Shown here in pieces: positions 7,261 to 14,013 of a stretch of DNA of 14,253 bases. The notes under the pieces are model-generated. The model did not search any database. It saw nothing but the letters and a program-made list of their open reading frames with translations, and was not told the DNA's origin. The position numbers and the translations under genes are program-made. Within the stretch, counting starts at the first letter, position 1; the number at the start of each line of letters is the position of its first letter. This DNA is from an uncultured Mailhella sp. (GTDB lineage Bacteria; Desulfobacterota; Desulfovibrionia; Desulfovibrionales; Desulfovibrionaceae): NCBI GenBank assembly GCA_905192935.1, contig CAJJMX010000021.1, forward strand, positions 1 to 14,253, given 5' to 3'.

Positions 7261-7294
7261 ATGTTTCGGGCGCGGCGTTTCGCCACGCCCACAT
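7261..7294 (+). other. Hairpin in the rpmH-rnpA spacer
   Basis: GGGCG-C-GGCG, loop TTT, CGCC-A-CGCCC (7268-7290) forms a 9-bp stem with one C-A mismatch. ATGT (7261-7264) and ACAT (7291-7294) could extend it across a TTC bulge, followed by TTT. It could be a partial terminator or an RNA-stabilising structure that separates rpmH mRNA from rnpA. The short T run argues against full termination. Confidence 0.45.
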
Positions 7295-7308
7295 TTTGCG
7301 TTTAAAAT
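7280..7308 (+). promoter_or_regulatory. Weak candidate internal promoter for rnpA
   Basis: TAAAAT (7303-7308) is a good -10 box; the best -35 at 17 bases, TCGCCA (7280-7285), matches four of six. The start would be near 7315, only about nine bases before ATG 7324 but 24 before ATG 7339, so if real it favours the later start of rnpA. This is a guess from sequence alone. Confidence 0.25.
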
Positions 7309-7323
7309 CTGTCAAAGCGCAGC

Positions 7324-7734
7324 ATGGATTGCCTTTCCATGTCACTGACCTGGCCCAGAGAACGACGCATCACCCGCCGGGCGGAGTACACCGCCTGCTA
7401 CAATGGCGGCAGGCGTCTGTTCACCAAATACTTTGTTGTGTTCGCCCGTAGTTCCGGCAGTGCCGGGACCGGGCGTCTCGGGCTTGCTGTCACAAAAAAA
7501 TGCGGCAATGCCGTTGCCAGAAACCGCATCAAGCGGGTTCTTCGCTCCTTCTTCCGCCTGCATCAGAATGAAATGCCCGCCATGGACATCGTCGTCACGC
7601 CCAAGAAGCATCTGCGTGCCGACAAGTTCAGTCTCTGCCTTGCGGAAGCCGAACTTCTGCCCCTGCTTGCCGAGCTCTCCTCGGACACAGGTACGGCACC
7701 GGAAGCTTCCGCGCCCTCGGGAGATGCGGCATGA
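7324..7734 (+). CDS. rnpA: Ribonuclease P protein component
   Basis: RnpA is the protein subunit that helps RNase P RNA bind pre-tRNA and magnesium when the 5' leader is cut. The 136 residues include the family's start PRERRITRRAEY (11-22), the central strand FTKYFVVFA, and the RNR signature in KKCGNAVARNRIKRVLRSFFR (RNRIKR at 66-71). Length is near the usual 110-130; the last 20 residues, rich in Ala, Ser and Thr, are an unconserved tail. ATG 7339 (131 residues) is an equally good start, since neither has a clear Shine-Dalgarno sequence. The stop overlaps the yidD start as ATGA, implying translational coupling. Its place directly after rpmH is nearly universal in bacteria. Confidence 0.95.
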   Translation: MDCLSMSLTWPRERRITRRAEYTACYNGGRRLFTKYFVVFARSSGSAGTGRLGLAVTKKCGNAVARNRIKRVLRSFFRLHQNEMPAMDIVVTPKKHLRADKFSLCLAEAELLPLLAELSSDTGTAPEASAPSGDAA

Positions 7735-8006
7735 CCCTCGCCCAGCGGCTTCTCATTCTGCCCATCCGGTTCTACAAGCGTTGCATCTCGCCGCTTTATC
7801 CTCCCTGCTGCCGCTTCTATCCCTCCTGTTCCACCTACGCCATCCAGGCCATAGAAATTCACGGTCCCGTCAAGGGGCTGTGGCTGGCCGTCAGGCGCAT
7901 CCTGCGCTGCCATCCCGGCAATCCGGGTGGCTTCGATCCTGTGCCCCCCCTCTCAAACGATCATCCCTCTGCGCACGACGCAGACTCTCAGGAACGTCAT
8001 GGATAA
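7731..8006 (+). CDS. yidD: Membrane protein insertion efficiency factor YidD
   Basis: YidD is a small, membrane-associated protein that helps YidC/Sec insert membrane proteins. The 91 residues show the family block ISPLYPPCCRFYPSCSTYA (about 19-37, three cysteines), then A-I-E-x-H-G-P-x-K-G and RCHPGNPGGFDPVP (59-72). The segment after residue 72 is a variable tail, making it slightly longer than the usual 70-85. The first 20 residues (LAQRLLILPIRFYKR) look like an amphipathic helix. The start overlaps the rnpA stop by four bases and the stop overlaps the yidC start by eight, so all three are probably translated in a coupled way. A GGGAG lies seven bases before the ATG. Confidence 0.95.
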   Translation: MTLAQRLLILPIRFYKRCISPLYPPCCRFYPSCSTYAIQAIEIHGPVKGLWLAVRRILRCHPGNPGGFDPVPPLSNDHPSAHDADSQERHG

Positions 8007-9600
8007 CCGTCGCCTTATTATTGCCGTCGTCCTCTGCATCGCCCTTCTCATCGGCTGGCAGACCTTTTCCGAATACATGGGCTGGATGCCCGAACAGCCT
8101 CAGCCCGCGGTCACCGAAGAACAGGCCGCGCCCGAAGCTCCGGCTCCCGCTCCCGCCGCTCCCGTAGTTCCCGTGGCCAAGTTCGAGCCTTCCGAAGGCC
8201 GCGAAGTTCATGTGAACACTCCTCTCTACGAAGCCGTGTTCCATTCCGGCGGCGGCGTGCTCCAGTCGTTCAAGCTGAAGAACTACAACGCCTCCATCAC
8301 GCCCAATTCTCCGCTGCTCAACATGATTTCCCCCGCCGCCGCCACGGTGGCTCCCATGGGCCTGCTCATCAACGGTCAGCCTTCGTGGAACATGGGGCAG
8401 TGGAGCTTCGACGGCTCCGACATCAATCTTGAAAGCGGCGACGCCACCCTCACCTTCACGGGCGAACTGAACGGCATCCGCATCAGCCGCGTCATCACCT
8501 TCCATGCCGACACCTATCTCATGGACGAAAAGGTGACGCTCACCTCCGCCGCCGGCAATCCCGCCGCCCGCGTCTCCTACAGCCTCGGCGCCACGGACAT
8601 GAGCGGCAAGAGCAACTACGACTCCATGAGCATGGCCTGGGATCTCAAGGGCTCTCTCAAGCGCGACCACGATGTGGAAGACCTCACCAAGGAAGGCGTG
8701 ATGAGCTCCGGCGAAATCTACTGGGCCGGTCTCATGACCAACTACTTCCTCTCCGCCGTGCTGCCCGAAATGGGACAGAACTCCGTGTTCAAGGGCCGCA
8801 TCACCGAAAGCGGCGTATGGCGCGCCGCCGTGGAGCTGCAGGACATCAATCTGACCGCCGGTCAGCCCGCCGAGCTCAAGACCTCCTGGTGGATAGGCCC
8901 CAAGAGCCGCGATCTGCTCGACGCCGCGCCGAACTCCCTCAAGTCCTCCATCGACATGGGCATCTTCACCTTCCTTGCGGTGCCGCTGCTCAAGCTTCTC
9001 ACCTTCTTTGAAGGCTTCCTCGGCAACTGGGGTCTTGCCATCATCCTGCTGACCATCCTCATCAAGATCGTGTTCTGGCCGCTCTCCCGCAAGAGCTTCA
9101 AGTCCATGGAGCAGATGAAGAGACTCCAGCCCATGATGAAGCAGCTGCAGGAGAAGTACAAGAACGACAAGGAAGCCCTCAGCCGTGAAATGATGCAGCT
9201 CTACAAGACCTACGGCGTCAACCCCATGGGCGGCTGCCTGCCCATCCTCATTCAGCTGCCCGTGTTCGTCGCGCTGTATCAGGCGCTTCTCAACTGCATC
9301 GAGCTGCGTCACGCCTCCTTCATCACCTACCTGCCCGGCACCGATCTGCTCTGGCTGGCCGACCTTTCCGTGAAGGACCCCTTCTACATCACGCCGCTCA
9401 TCATGGGCGCCACCATGTTCCTGCAGCAGTGGCTGAGCCCCGCCATGGGCGACCCCCAGCAGCGCAAGATCATGATGATCATGCCCGTCGTGTTCACGGT
9501 CATGTTCATCAACTTCCCCGCCGGTCTCGTGCTGTACTGGCTGTGCAACAACATTCTGTCCATCATCCAGCAGTCCTGGACCCTGCACAGAACCAAGTAG
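7999..9600 (+). CDS. yidC: Membrane protein insertase YidC
   Basis: YidC (Oxa1/Alb3 family) inserts and folds inner-membrane proteins alone or with SecYEG. The 533 residues have the Gram-negative layout: N-terminal transmembrane helix (about 5-25, RRLIIAVVLCIALLIGW), a Pro/Ala/Glu-rich linker (31-63), a large periplasmic beta-sandwich domain (about 65-315), then five hydrophobic segments in the 60KD_IMP core (about 320-525). The core shows FWPLSRKSFKSMEQMKRLQP, the cytoplasmic helical hairpin KYKNDKEALSREMM, and YGVNPMGGCLPILIQLPVF. Lys356 stands where E. coli has the groove arginine (Arg366). The C-terminal tail is short. I chose ATG 7999, not the in-frame ATG 7927, because the protein then starts MDNRRLIIAVV with CAGGAA just before it, and the longer form would overlap much more of yidD. 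Confidence 0.97.
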   Translation: MDNRRLIIAVVLCIALLIGWQTFSEYMGWMPEQPQPAVTEEQAAPEAPAPAPAAPVVPVAKFEPSEGREVHVNTPLYEAVFHSGGGVLQSFKLKNYNASITPNSPLLNMISPAAATVAPMGLLINGQPSWNMGQWSFDGSDINLESGDATLTFTGELNGIRISRVITFHADTYLMDEKVTLTSAAGNPAARVSYSLGATDMSGKSNYDSMSMAWDLKGSLKRDHDVEDLTKEGVMSSGEIYWAGLMTNYFLSAVLPEMGQNSVFKGRITESGVWRAAVELQDINLTAGQPAELKTSWWIGPKSRDLLDAAPNSLKSSIDMGIFTFLAVPLLKLLTFFEGFLGNWGLAIILLTILIKIVFWPLSRKSFKSMEQMKRLQPMMKQLQEKYKNDKEALSREMMQLYKTYGVNPMGGCLPILIQLPVFVALYQALLNCIELRHASFITYLPGTDLLWLADLSVKDPFYITPLIMGATMFLQQWLSPAMGDPQQRKIMMIMPVVFTVMFINFPAGLVLYWLCNNILSIIQQSWTLHRTK

Positions 9601-9612
9601 CAGGGGAAAGAC

Positions 9613-10701
9613 ATGAGTGAATCCAAAGAGTTTCTAGGAAAAACACTGGATGCGGCCATCGCGGAGGCCTGCGCCTACGACGATGTGCCCAGAGAAAAGC
9701 TGGAAATAGACATCATCGAAGACGCAAAAACCGGGATCTTCGGCATCGTAGGCGCCAGAAAGGCGAAGATCCGAGCCCGTCTGGCCAAGCTTCCCGACTT
9801 CATGCACAACCCGCTTCAGCAGGAAAAGCCTGAACGCCAGGAAGGCCGGCGCCGCGGACGCGGCGAGCGCCGCCGCGAAAAGAACGAGACCCCGGAAACG
9901 TCGAAGGAAGAGGCCGGGGAACGCAAAGAAGGCTCCGGAGACAAGCGCCAGAATGACGAGAAGGTGCAGGAATCTTCTCCTCAGGAAAAGCGCGTGCTGC
10001 CCGCCATACGCACGGCAGGCGTTCCCGCTCTGAGCGCAGCTGCCGAGCCGTCGGCCAAAGAAGAACAGGCCGTCCCGGAAGCTCAGGAAGAGGCCGGAAC
10101 TTCCGCCGAGGAGTCTCCCCGCTCCCGTCGTTCCCGTCAGAGCCGCTCCTCCCGCAAGGAGTCCGCACCGAAGACCGAAGAAGCCGACGCCCTTGAAAGC
10201 ACGCTTCCGAGGATCCCTCTTGCGGAGCTCGACCAGGAAAGACTTGCGGGCACGACGAAGAACATCATCAGCAATCTTGTGGCCCCCATACTCGACGTGG
10301 ATGCCGAAAACGTGGATCTCTCTCTGGAGATCGGCGACGACCGCGTACAGGTGTCCGTGAAGAGCGAGGACACCGGCCTTCTGATCGGCCGCGACGGCCA
10401 GAATCTCGCTGCCGTGCAGTATCTCGCGTCCCGCATGATCACGCGGGCCATGGGCTCTCAGGTTCGTCTGCAGGTGGATGCCGGAGACTATCACGTCCGG
10501 CAGGACTCCCGTCTGCAGGAACTTGCCCTGTCCCTTGCCGAAAAGGTGAAGGCCACGGGGAAGGTGCAGACCACGCGTCCTCTCAGCGCCTATCAGCGGA
10601 GAGTCATCCATCTGGCTCTTCAGGACGACCCCGACGTGCAGACGCGCAGTTCCGGCGACGGTCCGCTCAAGCACGTCGTCATCCTGCGCCGCAAAGACTG
10701 A
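9613..10701 (+). CDS. jag: Jag/KhpB RNA-binding protein (Jag-N, KH, R3H)
   Basis: The 362-residue protein has a Jag_N domain (1-54; LGKTLDAAIAEAC, DIIEDAKTGIFGIVGARKAKI), a long charged linker (about 60-205), a KH domain (about 207-288) with the GxxG loop as GRDG at 259-262 in LLIGRDGQNLAAVQYL, and an R3H domain (about 298-362; RPLSAYQRRVIHLAL with Arg322, Arg329 and His333). Homologues (KhpB, SpoIIIJ-associated protein) bind many RNAs and affect cell division and envelope formation. The linker is far longer than in Bacillus or Streptococcus and holds Arg/Gly-rich (78-90) and Arg/Ser-rich (168-182) stretches. It follows yidC by 12 bases with GGGGAAAG as ribosome-binding site. In many genomes mnmE comes next; here a terminator ends the unit instead. 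Confidence 0.95.
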   Translation: MSESKEFLGKTLDAAIAEACAYDDVPREKLEIDIIEDAKTGIFGIVGARKAKIRARLAKLPDFMHNPLQQEKPERQEGRRRGRGERRREKNETPETSKEEAGERKEGSGDKRQNDEKVQESSPQEKRVLPAIRTAGVPALSAAAEPSAKEEQAVPEAQEEAGTSAEESPRSRRSRQSRSSRKESAPKTEEADALESTLPRIPLAELDQERLAGTTKNIISNLVAPILDVDAENVDLSLEIGDDRVQVSVKSEDTGLLIGRDGQNLAAVQYLASRMITRAMGSQVRLQVDAGDYHVRQDSRLQELALSLAEKVKATGKVQTTRPLSAYQRRVIHLALQDDPDVQTRSSGDGPLKHVVILRRKD

Positions 10702-10707
10702 CTTGAA

Positions 10708-10742
10708 CGCCCGGCAGACCGCGCCTCTGCCGGGCGATTTTT
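10708..10742 (+). terminator. Intrinsic terminator of the rpmH-jag cluster
   Basis: A perfect 11-bp stem, CGCCCGGCAGA / TCTGCCGGGCG, with a 7-base loop, is followed by A and five T. It starts six bases after the jag stop codon. Confidence 0.93.
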
Positions 10743-10993
10743 CTCTCCGGCGCAAAAGGAAGCATGTCCGGTCCCGTCGGACCGTGTCTTCTCTTCTTTC
10801 CTGCCGTCGCTCCCTTGCGTGACGACGCTTCCTGGTTTAGAACAGATGCCTCCCGGAATGTGCGGTTTCACGCATCACGCTTTTTGCGCGCATTGCGGAA
10901 CGTCTTCTCTTTTTTCTGTATCCGGAGGCGGCTCCCCGCCCCAACCGTCTGAGCGTCATACTTTGCAGCAGCACGCTCAAAAAGGAGTTTCTG
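10743..10993. other. Upstream region of psd
   Basis: About 250 bases separate the jag terminator from psd. They contain a 6-bp inverted repeat, CGGTCC / GGACCG with loop CGTC (10769-10784), and pyrimidine-rich stretches. The promoter for psd-pssA should be here, but the best pair I see, TTGCGT-17-TAGAAC around 10816-10844, is weak (three and four of six). No gene is supported. Confidence 0.3.
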
Positions 10994-11650
10994 ATGAACA
11001 AGCCCGGCATCGGCCTTGCTCCCGAAGGTGCACCCATTATCGGTCTGCTTACGGTCGTTTCTCTCTGCTCCGCCGTTCTGGACTGGTGGCCCGTCACCGT
11101 TCTTGCGCTCATTCTGCTGTGGTTCTCCGTCCACTTCTTCCGCGATCCCGAGCGCGTGGTCCCGCAGGAGGATAATATCGCCGTCAGCCCTGCCGACGGG
11201 CGCATCGTGCGCATGGAGCCGCGCACCGATCCCATGACGGGCGAAACCAGACTGTGCATTTCCATCTTCATGAACGTCTTCAGCGTGCACGTGAACAGAG
11301 TTCCCGTTTCCGGCACGGTCACCGGCATACGCTACCTGCCCGGCAAGTTTTTCAACGCCGCCCTCGACAAGGCCTCCACGGACAACGAGCAGTGCCTCTG
11401 GCTCATGCGCGATGAAAACGGCGACACATGGACATTCGTGCAGATCGCCGGTCTCATCGCCCGCCGCATCGTCCCCCACGCCGAACAGGGCGACACGCTG
11501 AAAAGAGGACAGCGTTTCGGCATGATACGTTTCGGTTCCCGCGTTGACGTCTATCTGCCCGCCGACTATACTTCCTCCGTTTCCATCGGCGAAAATGTCT
11601 TTGCCGGTCAGAGCGTTCTGGCCAAAAAGTCCGCTTCCGAAGAAGCGTAA
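10994..11650 (+). CDS. psd: Phosphatidylserine decarboxylase (short form)
   Basis: Psd converts phosphatidylserine to phosphatidylethanolamine with a pyruvoyl cofactor made by self-cleavage. In these 218 residues the cleavage site is Gly181-Ser182 in RFGSRVDVYLP, giving a long beta chain and a short alpha chain that starts with pyruvate. Other active-site elements are SPADGRI with Asp68, and FMNVFSVHVNRVP with His99. Two hydrophobic segments near the N-terminus (about 13-30 and 32-49), just before FFRDPER, anchor it to the inner membrane. Length and the RFGS rather than LGST motif place it in the short PSD type rather than the 300-residue E. coli type. AAAAAGGAG lies seven bases upstream of the ATG. 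pssA follows after 11 bases, so enzymes of consecutive steps share a transcript. Confidence 0.96.
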   Translation: MNKPGIGLAPEGAPIIGLLTVVSLCSAVLDWWPVTVLALILLWFSVHFFRDPERVVPQEDNIAVSPADGRIVRMEPRTDPMTGETRLCISIFMNVFSVHVNRVPVSGTVTGIRYLPGKFFNAALDKASTDNEQCLWLMRDENGDTWTFVQIAGLIARRIVPHAEQGDTLKRGQRFGMIRFGSRVDVYLPADYTSSVSIGENVFAGQSVLAKKSASEEA

Positions 11651-11661
11651 AAGAGGCTCTC

Positions 11662-12483
11662 ATGCGCGATCCCAACAAGCCCGTTCCCCGCGGCGTCTAT
11701 ATTCTGCCCAATCTCTTCACCACCGCCAGCCTCTTTGCCGGCTTTTTCAGCATCATTCTCGCCTTCAAGGATCAGTTCGACATGGCGGCCTGGGCCATAC
11801 TCGTCGGCGCCGCCATGGACGGCCTCGACGGCAAGGTGGCCCGGCTCACCGGCACGGCCAGTCAGTTCGGCATCGAGTACGACTCTCTGGCCGACGACGT
11901 GACCTTCGGCGTGGCTCCCGGTCTTCTGGCCTATGCCTGGCAGCTGCACAACTTCGGCCGCCTCGGTCTGGCCGTGGCCTTCCTGTTCTGCGGCTGCGCG
12001 GCCCTGCGCCTCGCCCGCTTCAACGTAGGCGTATCCACCACGTCCAAGCGCTTCTTCGTCGGCCTGCCCAGCCCTGCCTGCGCCTGCGTCATGGCCACCT
12101 TCGTGCTGTTCATGCCCTACTACCCCGATTTCCTCATGCCCATTCTGCCCGGCCTCACGCTGATTCTCTCCGTCATCGTGCCGCTGCTCATGGTGAGCCG
12201 GGTGCGCTACTTCTCCTTCAAGGAATTCGGCTTCATCAAGGCCCATCCGTTCCAGACCATGGTCGCCACGCTCATCGTGCTCAGCATGGTGTTCTCGCTG
12301 CCGCGCCTGTTCTGCTTCCTCATTCTCATAGGCTACGTCATCTCCGGTCCGGCCTACACCTACATCCTGCGCCGCAGAGGACGCCAGCTCGATCCTGAAG
12401 CCGCCGACGCCGCAAAAGCCCGCAAGGATGAAAAAAACGAAGAACCGGTCATGGAATCCGCCACGGAAAAGCCCGCAGAATGA
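11662..12483 (+). CDS. pssA: CDP-diacylglycerol-serine O-phosphatidyltransferase
   Basis: PssA makes phosphatidylserine from CDP-diacylglycerol and L-serine, supplying the substrate for Psd encoded just upstream. The CDP-alcohol phosphatidyltransferase signature D-x2-DG-x2-AR-x8-G-x3-D-x3-D is exact: Asp53, Asp56, Gly57, Ala60, Arg61, Gly70, Asp74 and Asp78; the aspartates bind two metal ions and Asp78 is the expected catalytic base. The rest is a polytopic membrane protein with about seven or eight hydrophobic segments (for example around 17-34, 42-55, 82-95, 97-112, 132-150, 152-172, 195-212, 215-232) and a charged cytoplasmic tail after residue 240. The N-terminal PRGVYILPNLFTTASLFAGF is typical of the Bacillus-type (membrane) enzyme, not the E. 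coli peripheral type. Ribosome-binding site AGAGG is modest. Confidence 0.96.
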   Translation: MRDPNKPVPRGVYILPNLFTTASLFAGFFSIILAFKDQFDMAAWAILVGAAMDGLDGKVARLTGTASQFGIEYDSLADDVTFGVAPGLLAYAWQLHNFGRLGLAVAFLFCGCAALRLARFNVGVSTTSKRFFVGLPSPACACVMATFVLFMPYYPDFLMPILPGLTLILSVIVPLLMVSRVRYFSFKEFGFIKAHPFQTMVATLIVLSMVFSLPRLFCFLILIGYVISGPAYTYILRRRGRQLDPEAADAAKARKDEKNEEPVMESATEKPAE

Positions 12484-12505
12484 CCCGGTCCTGCCCAAGA
12501 CTCTG

Positions 12506-12539
12506 AAGGCCGCCGCCCGTAAGGGCGACGGCCTTTTTT
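12506..12539 (+). terminator. Intrinsic terminator of psd-pssA
   Basis: AAGGCCG-C-CGCCC, loop GTAA, GGGCG-A-CGGCCTT gives a 12-bp stem with a single C-A mismatch, ending in a run of six T. It starts 22 bases after the pssA stop codon. Confidence 0.9.
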
Positions 12540-12733
12540 CTGCCTGAAAAAATCCTTATGCCGCCATCCGTCCTTTGGATGCGCATATAAAAATCCGCTG
12601 TTCCGAAGCCCCGCAAAGAACCGGTCCGGCGTTTTCTCCGACGATTCATCGACTCCCGTTCCGTCCGCCTCTTCCGATCTTTCCGAGGTCCTCTCAACGG
12701 CAGCCCGGAGCGCCACGGAGCACTGCCAGCTGC

Positions 12734-12770
12734 AAAAAAAGCCGCTCCCTTTTATGCGGCGCGGCTTTTT
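12734..12770. terminator. Terminator of the hypothetical membrane protein gene, probably bidirectional
   Basis: AAAAAGCCGC (12736-12745) pairs with GCGGCTTTTT (12761-12770) across a 15-base loop. On the minus strand the stem ends in seven T and lies 21 bases past the stop codon of the gene at 12792-13808. On the plus strand it has five T and could back up the pssA terminator. GCGGC is repeated in tandem at 12756-12765, allowing an alternative register. Confidence 0.8.
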
Positions 12771-12791
12771 CCTCCCGTAACAGACGAAAGT

Positions 12792-13808
12792 CTACCTGTA
12801 GTCCTCCAGCAGGAACATAGGCTTGATGGCCACCACCTCATCATATTCCGTCTGGCTGACCTTCACGCTGGAATTGAGAGAACGGAGCACGGCCTTCATG
12901 TCTTCGTAGGCTTCGGGTATCGTTTCGGACCGGCCTTCCCGAATGGAGCGTATCATGCGCGAAATCGTGGCGGGATGCGCATAGCGGGCAGGCAGGGGGA
13001 AGTCGGGATACGTCCCGATGTAGTCCGCCATATCGCCACGGGCCTTTTCCAGCGCGGCCGCTATGGCTCTGCTGTTGTTGCGGACCGTGGGCAGAACGTT
13101 GGCGCCGGCAAAGAAGAACAGCACGGCCAGCCCTATGAGCGTGACGTACATGCCGTAGTTTCCTTCGCCGGAAAACCATGTATACGCGCCGTAGGCGGAT
13201 GCGGCAATCGCAAGACAGAAAATGGCAAGTGCCACCCACTTATGCACGGGATTGGTCAGCATATCGACGCGTCTGGCCTTGCTCGCCGCGGCAAGACGCG
13301 TCGACAGATCCGGCCGCTTTTCCAGAAAGGCTGCGGCATCGCGAAGTTTTGCAAGGCTTTCCTCCGCCGTCGAAGAAAGGTGACTGACATACCGCGCTTC
13401 TTCCGCGGCCCTGGCCTCGGCAAGCCTTTTTGCCGCAGCCTCGGACATGGTCCTGATATGGGGAAAACGGCGCTGGATTTCCGCTATCATCATATCGACA
13501 TGGCTTTCATGCTTGAACGTGCACTGCACGCTCTCCGCCTTGTCGAACTCCACCACAAGGTAAGGAATGGAGCCGAAGATGCCCTTGCCGGTAAAGCCGC
13601 CCTTGCTCATGGCCACGCGCTTGTAGGCGCGCCGGATGTTGGACACGGGCACATAAAAACGGCGATCCATGAAAAGGCTGTTCAGATACAGGGCCTTGTG
13701 TCCCACTCCGCAGGGACCGAACACAAGGCAGGACTTTCTGTCGTCCTTCAGCTCCTTGTCGTCGAGTCCCAGGCTGCCCAGCCTGGCCGGTTTGAAATAC
13801 AGCATCAT
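12792..13808 (-). CDS. Uncharacterised two-helix membrane protein with PH-like N-terminal domain
   Basis: I do not recognise a named family. The 338 residues show three parts. Residues 1-118 are a beta-rich, PH-like or GRAM-like segment: CLVFGPCGVGHKALYLNSLF, RRFYVPVSNIRRAYKRV, then a Gly-rich SKGGFTGKGIFGSIPYLVVEFD and QCTFKHE. Residues 122-185 are Ala/Glu/Arg-rich and likely an extended helix or coiled coil. Two transmembrane helices (about 190-210 and 219-237), split by a short Gly/Asn loop, are followed by a cytoplasmic-looking helical tail (240-338). Both large parts probably face the cytoplasm. There is no signal peptide or enzyme motif. ATG 13808 (or 13805) is preferred over ATG 13844 because GGAGAGCTC directly precedes it and nothing like that precedes 13844. 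The gene starts 61 bases after the cstA terminator on the same strand and has its own terminator. Confidence 0.8.
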   Translation of the reverse strand: MMLYFKPARLGSLGLDDKELKDDRKSCLVFGPCGVGHKALYLNSLFMDRRFYVPVSNIRRAYKRVAMSKGGFTGKGIFGSIPYLVVEFDKAESVQCTFKHESHVDMMIAEIQRRFPHIRTMSEAAAKRLAEARAAEEARYVSHLSSTAEESLAKLRDAAAFLEKRPDLSTRLAAASKARRVDMLTNPVHKWVALAIFCLAIAASAYGAYTWFSGEGNYGMYVTLIGLAVLFFFAGANVLPTVRNNSRAIAAALEKARGDMADYIGTYPDFPLPARYAHPATISRMIRSIREGRSETIPEAYEDMKAVLRSLNSSVKVSQTEYDEVVAIKPMFLLEDYR

Positions 13809-13868
13809 GAGCTCTCCAGAAGGATGAATGTTGCGCTCGTGCATTCAGCACCGCAAAACAGACATACG

Positions 13869-13899
13869 AAAAAGGGGGCCGCCCGTAAAGGCGACCCCC
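13869..13899 (-). terminator. Intrinsic terminator of cstA
   Basis: Read on the minus strand, GGGGG-T-CGCC, a 6-base loop, GGCG-G-CCCCC forms a 10-bp stem including one G-U pair and is followed by five T. It lies 115 bases past the cstA stop codon. It shares the core CGCCCGTAA(A/G)GGCGA (plus-strand reading) with the pssA terminator. Confidence 0.85.
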
Positions 13900-13942
13900 A
13901 CATACTTCGACGAAGAGGATACCGGAGCGCCTCAGCTCTCCT

Positions 13943-13968
13943 CGCCGTCTTTTTCGGAAAAGACGGCG
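13943..13968 (-). other. Hairpin in the cstA 3' untranslated region
   Basis: A perfect 11-bp stem, CGCCGTCTTTT / AAAAGACGGCG, with a 4-base loop. It has no T run beyond the stem on the minus strand, so it is more likely a stabilising or processing structure than the terminator. Confidence 0.55.
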
Positions 13969-13982
13969 GATCCTTGCGTCAT

Positions 13983-14006
13983 GCCGCTTCAGGGAAACGA
14001 AGCGGC
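13983..14006 (-). other. Hairpin directly after cstA
   Basis: A perfect 8-bp stem, GCCGCTTC / GAAGCGGC, with an 8-base loop, begins eight bases after the cstA stop codon. It lacks a T run. Confidence 0.55.
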
Positions 14007-14013
14007 GTCTGCA

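Larger units (their letters stand above)
12484..12791. other. Convergent intergenic region pssA-hypothetical membrane protein
   Basis: This 308-base gap lies between convergent genes and carries a terminator at each end. Between them (12540-12733) I see a 5-bp hairpin, CATCC / GGATG (12565-12581), the palindrome ATGCGCAT (12579-12586) running into TATAAA (12586-12591), and nothing that looks like a gene. TATAAA has no acceptable -35 at 16-18 bases on the plus strand. Confidence 0.5.

Noticed and set aside
12575..12733. Small genes in the pssA downstream gap (frames on both strands, and a TATAAA box)
   Set aside because: The frames are Pro/Arg/Ser-rich with no ribosome-binding site or motif, and the TATAAA lacks a usable -35 box.
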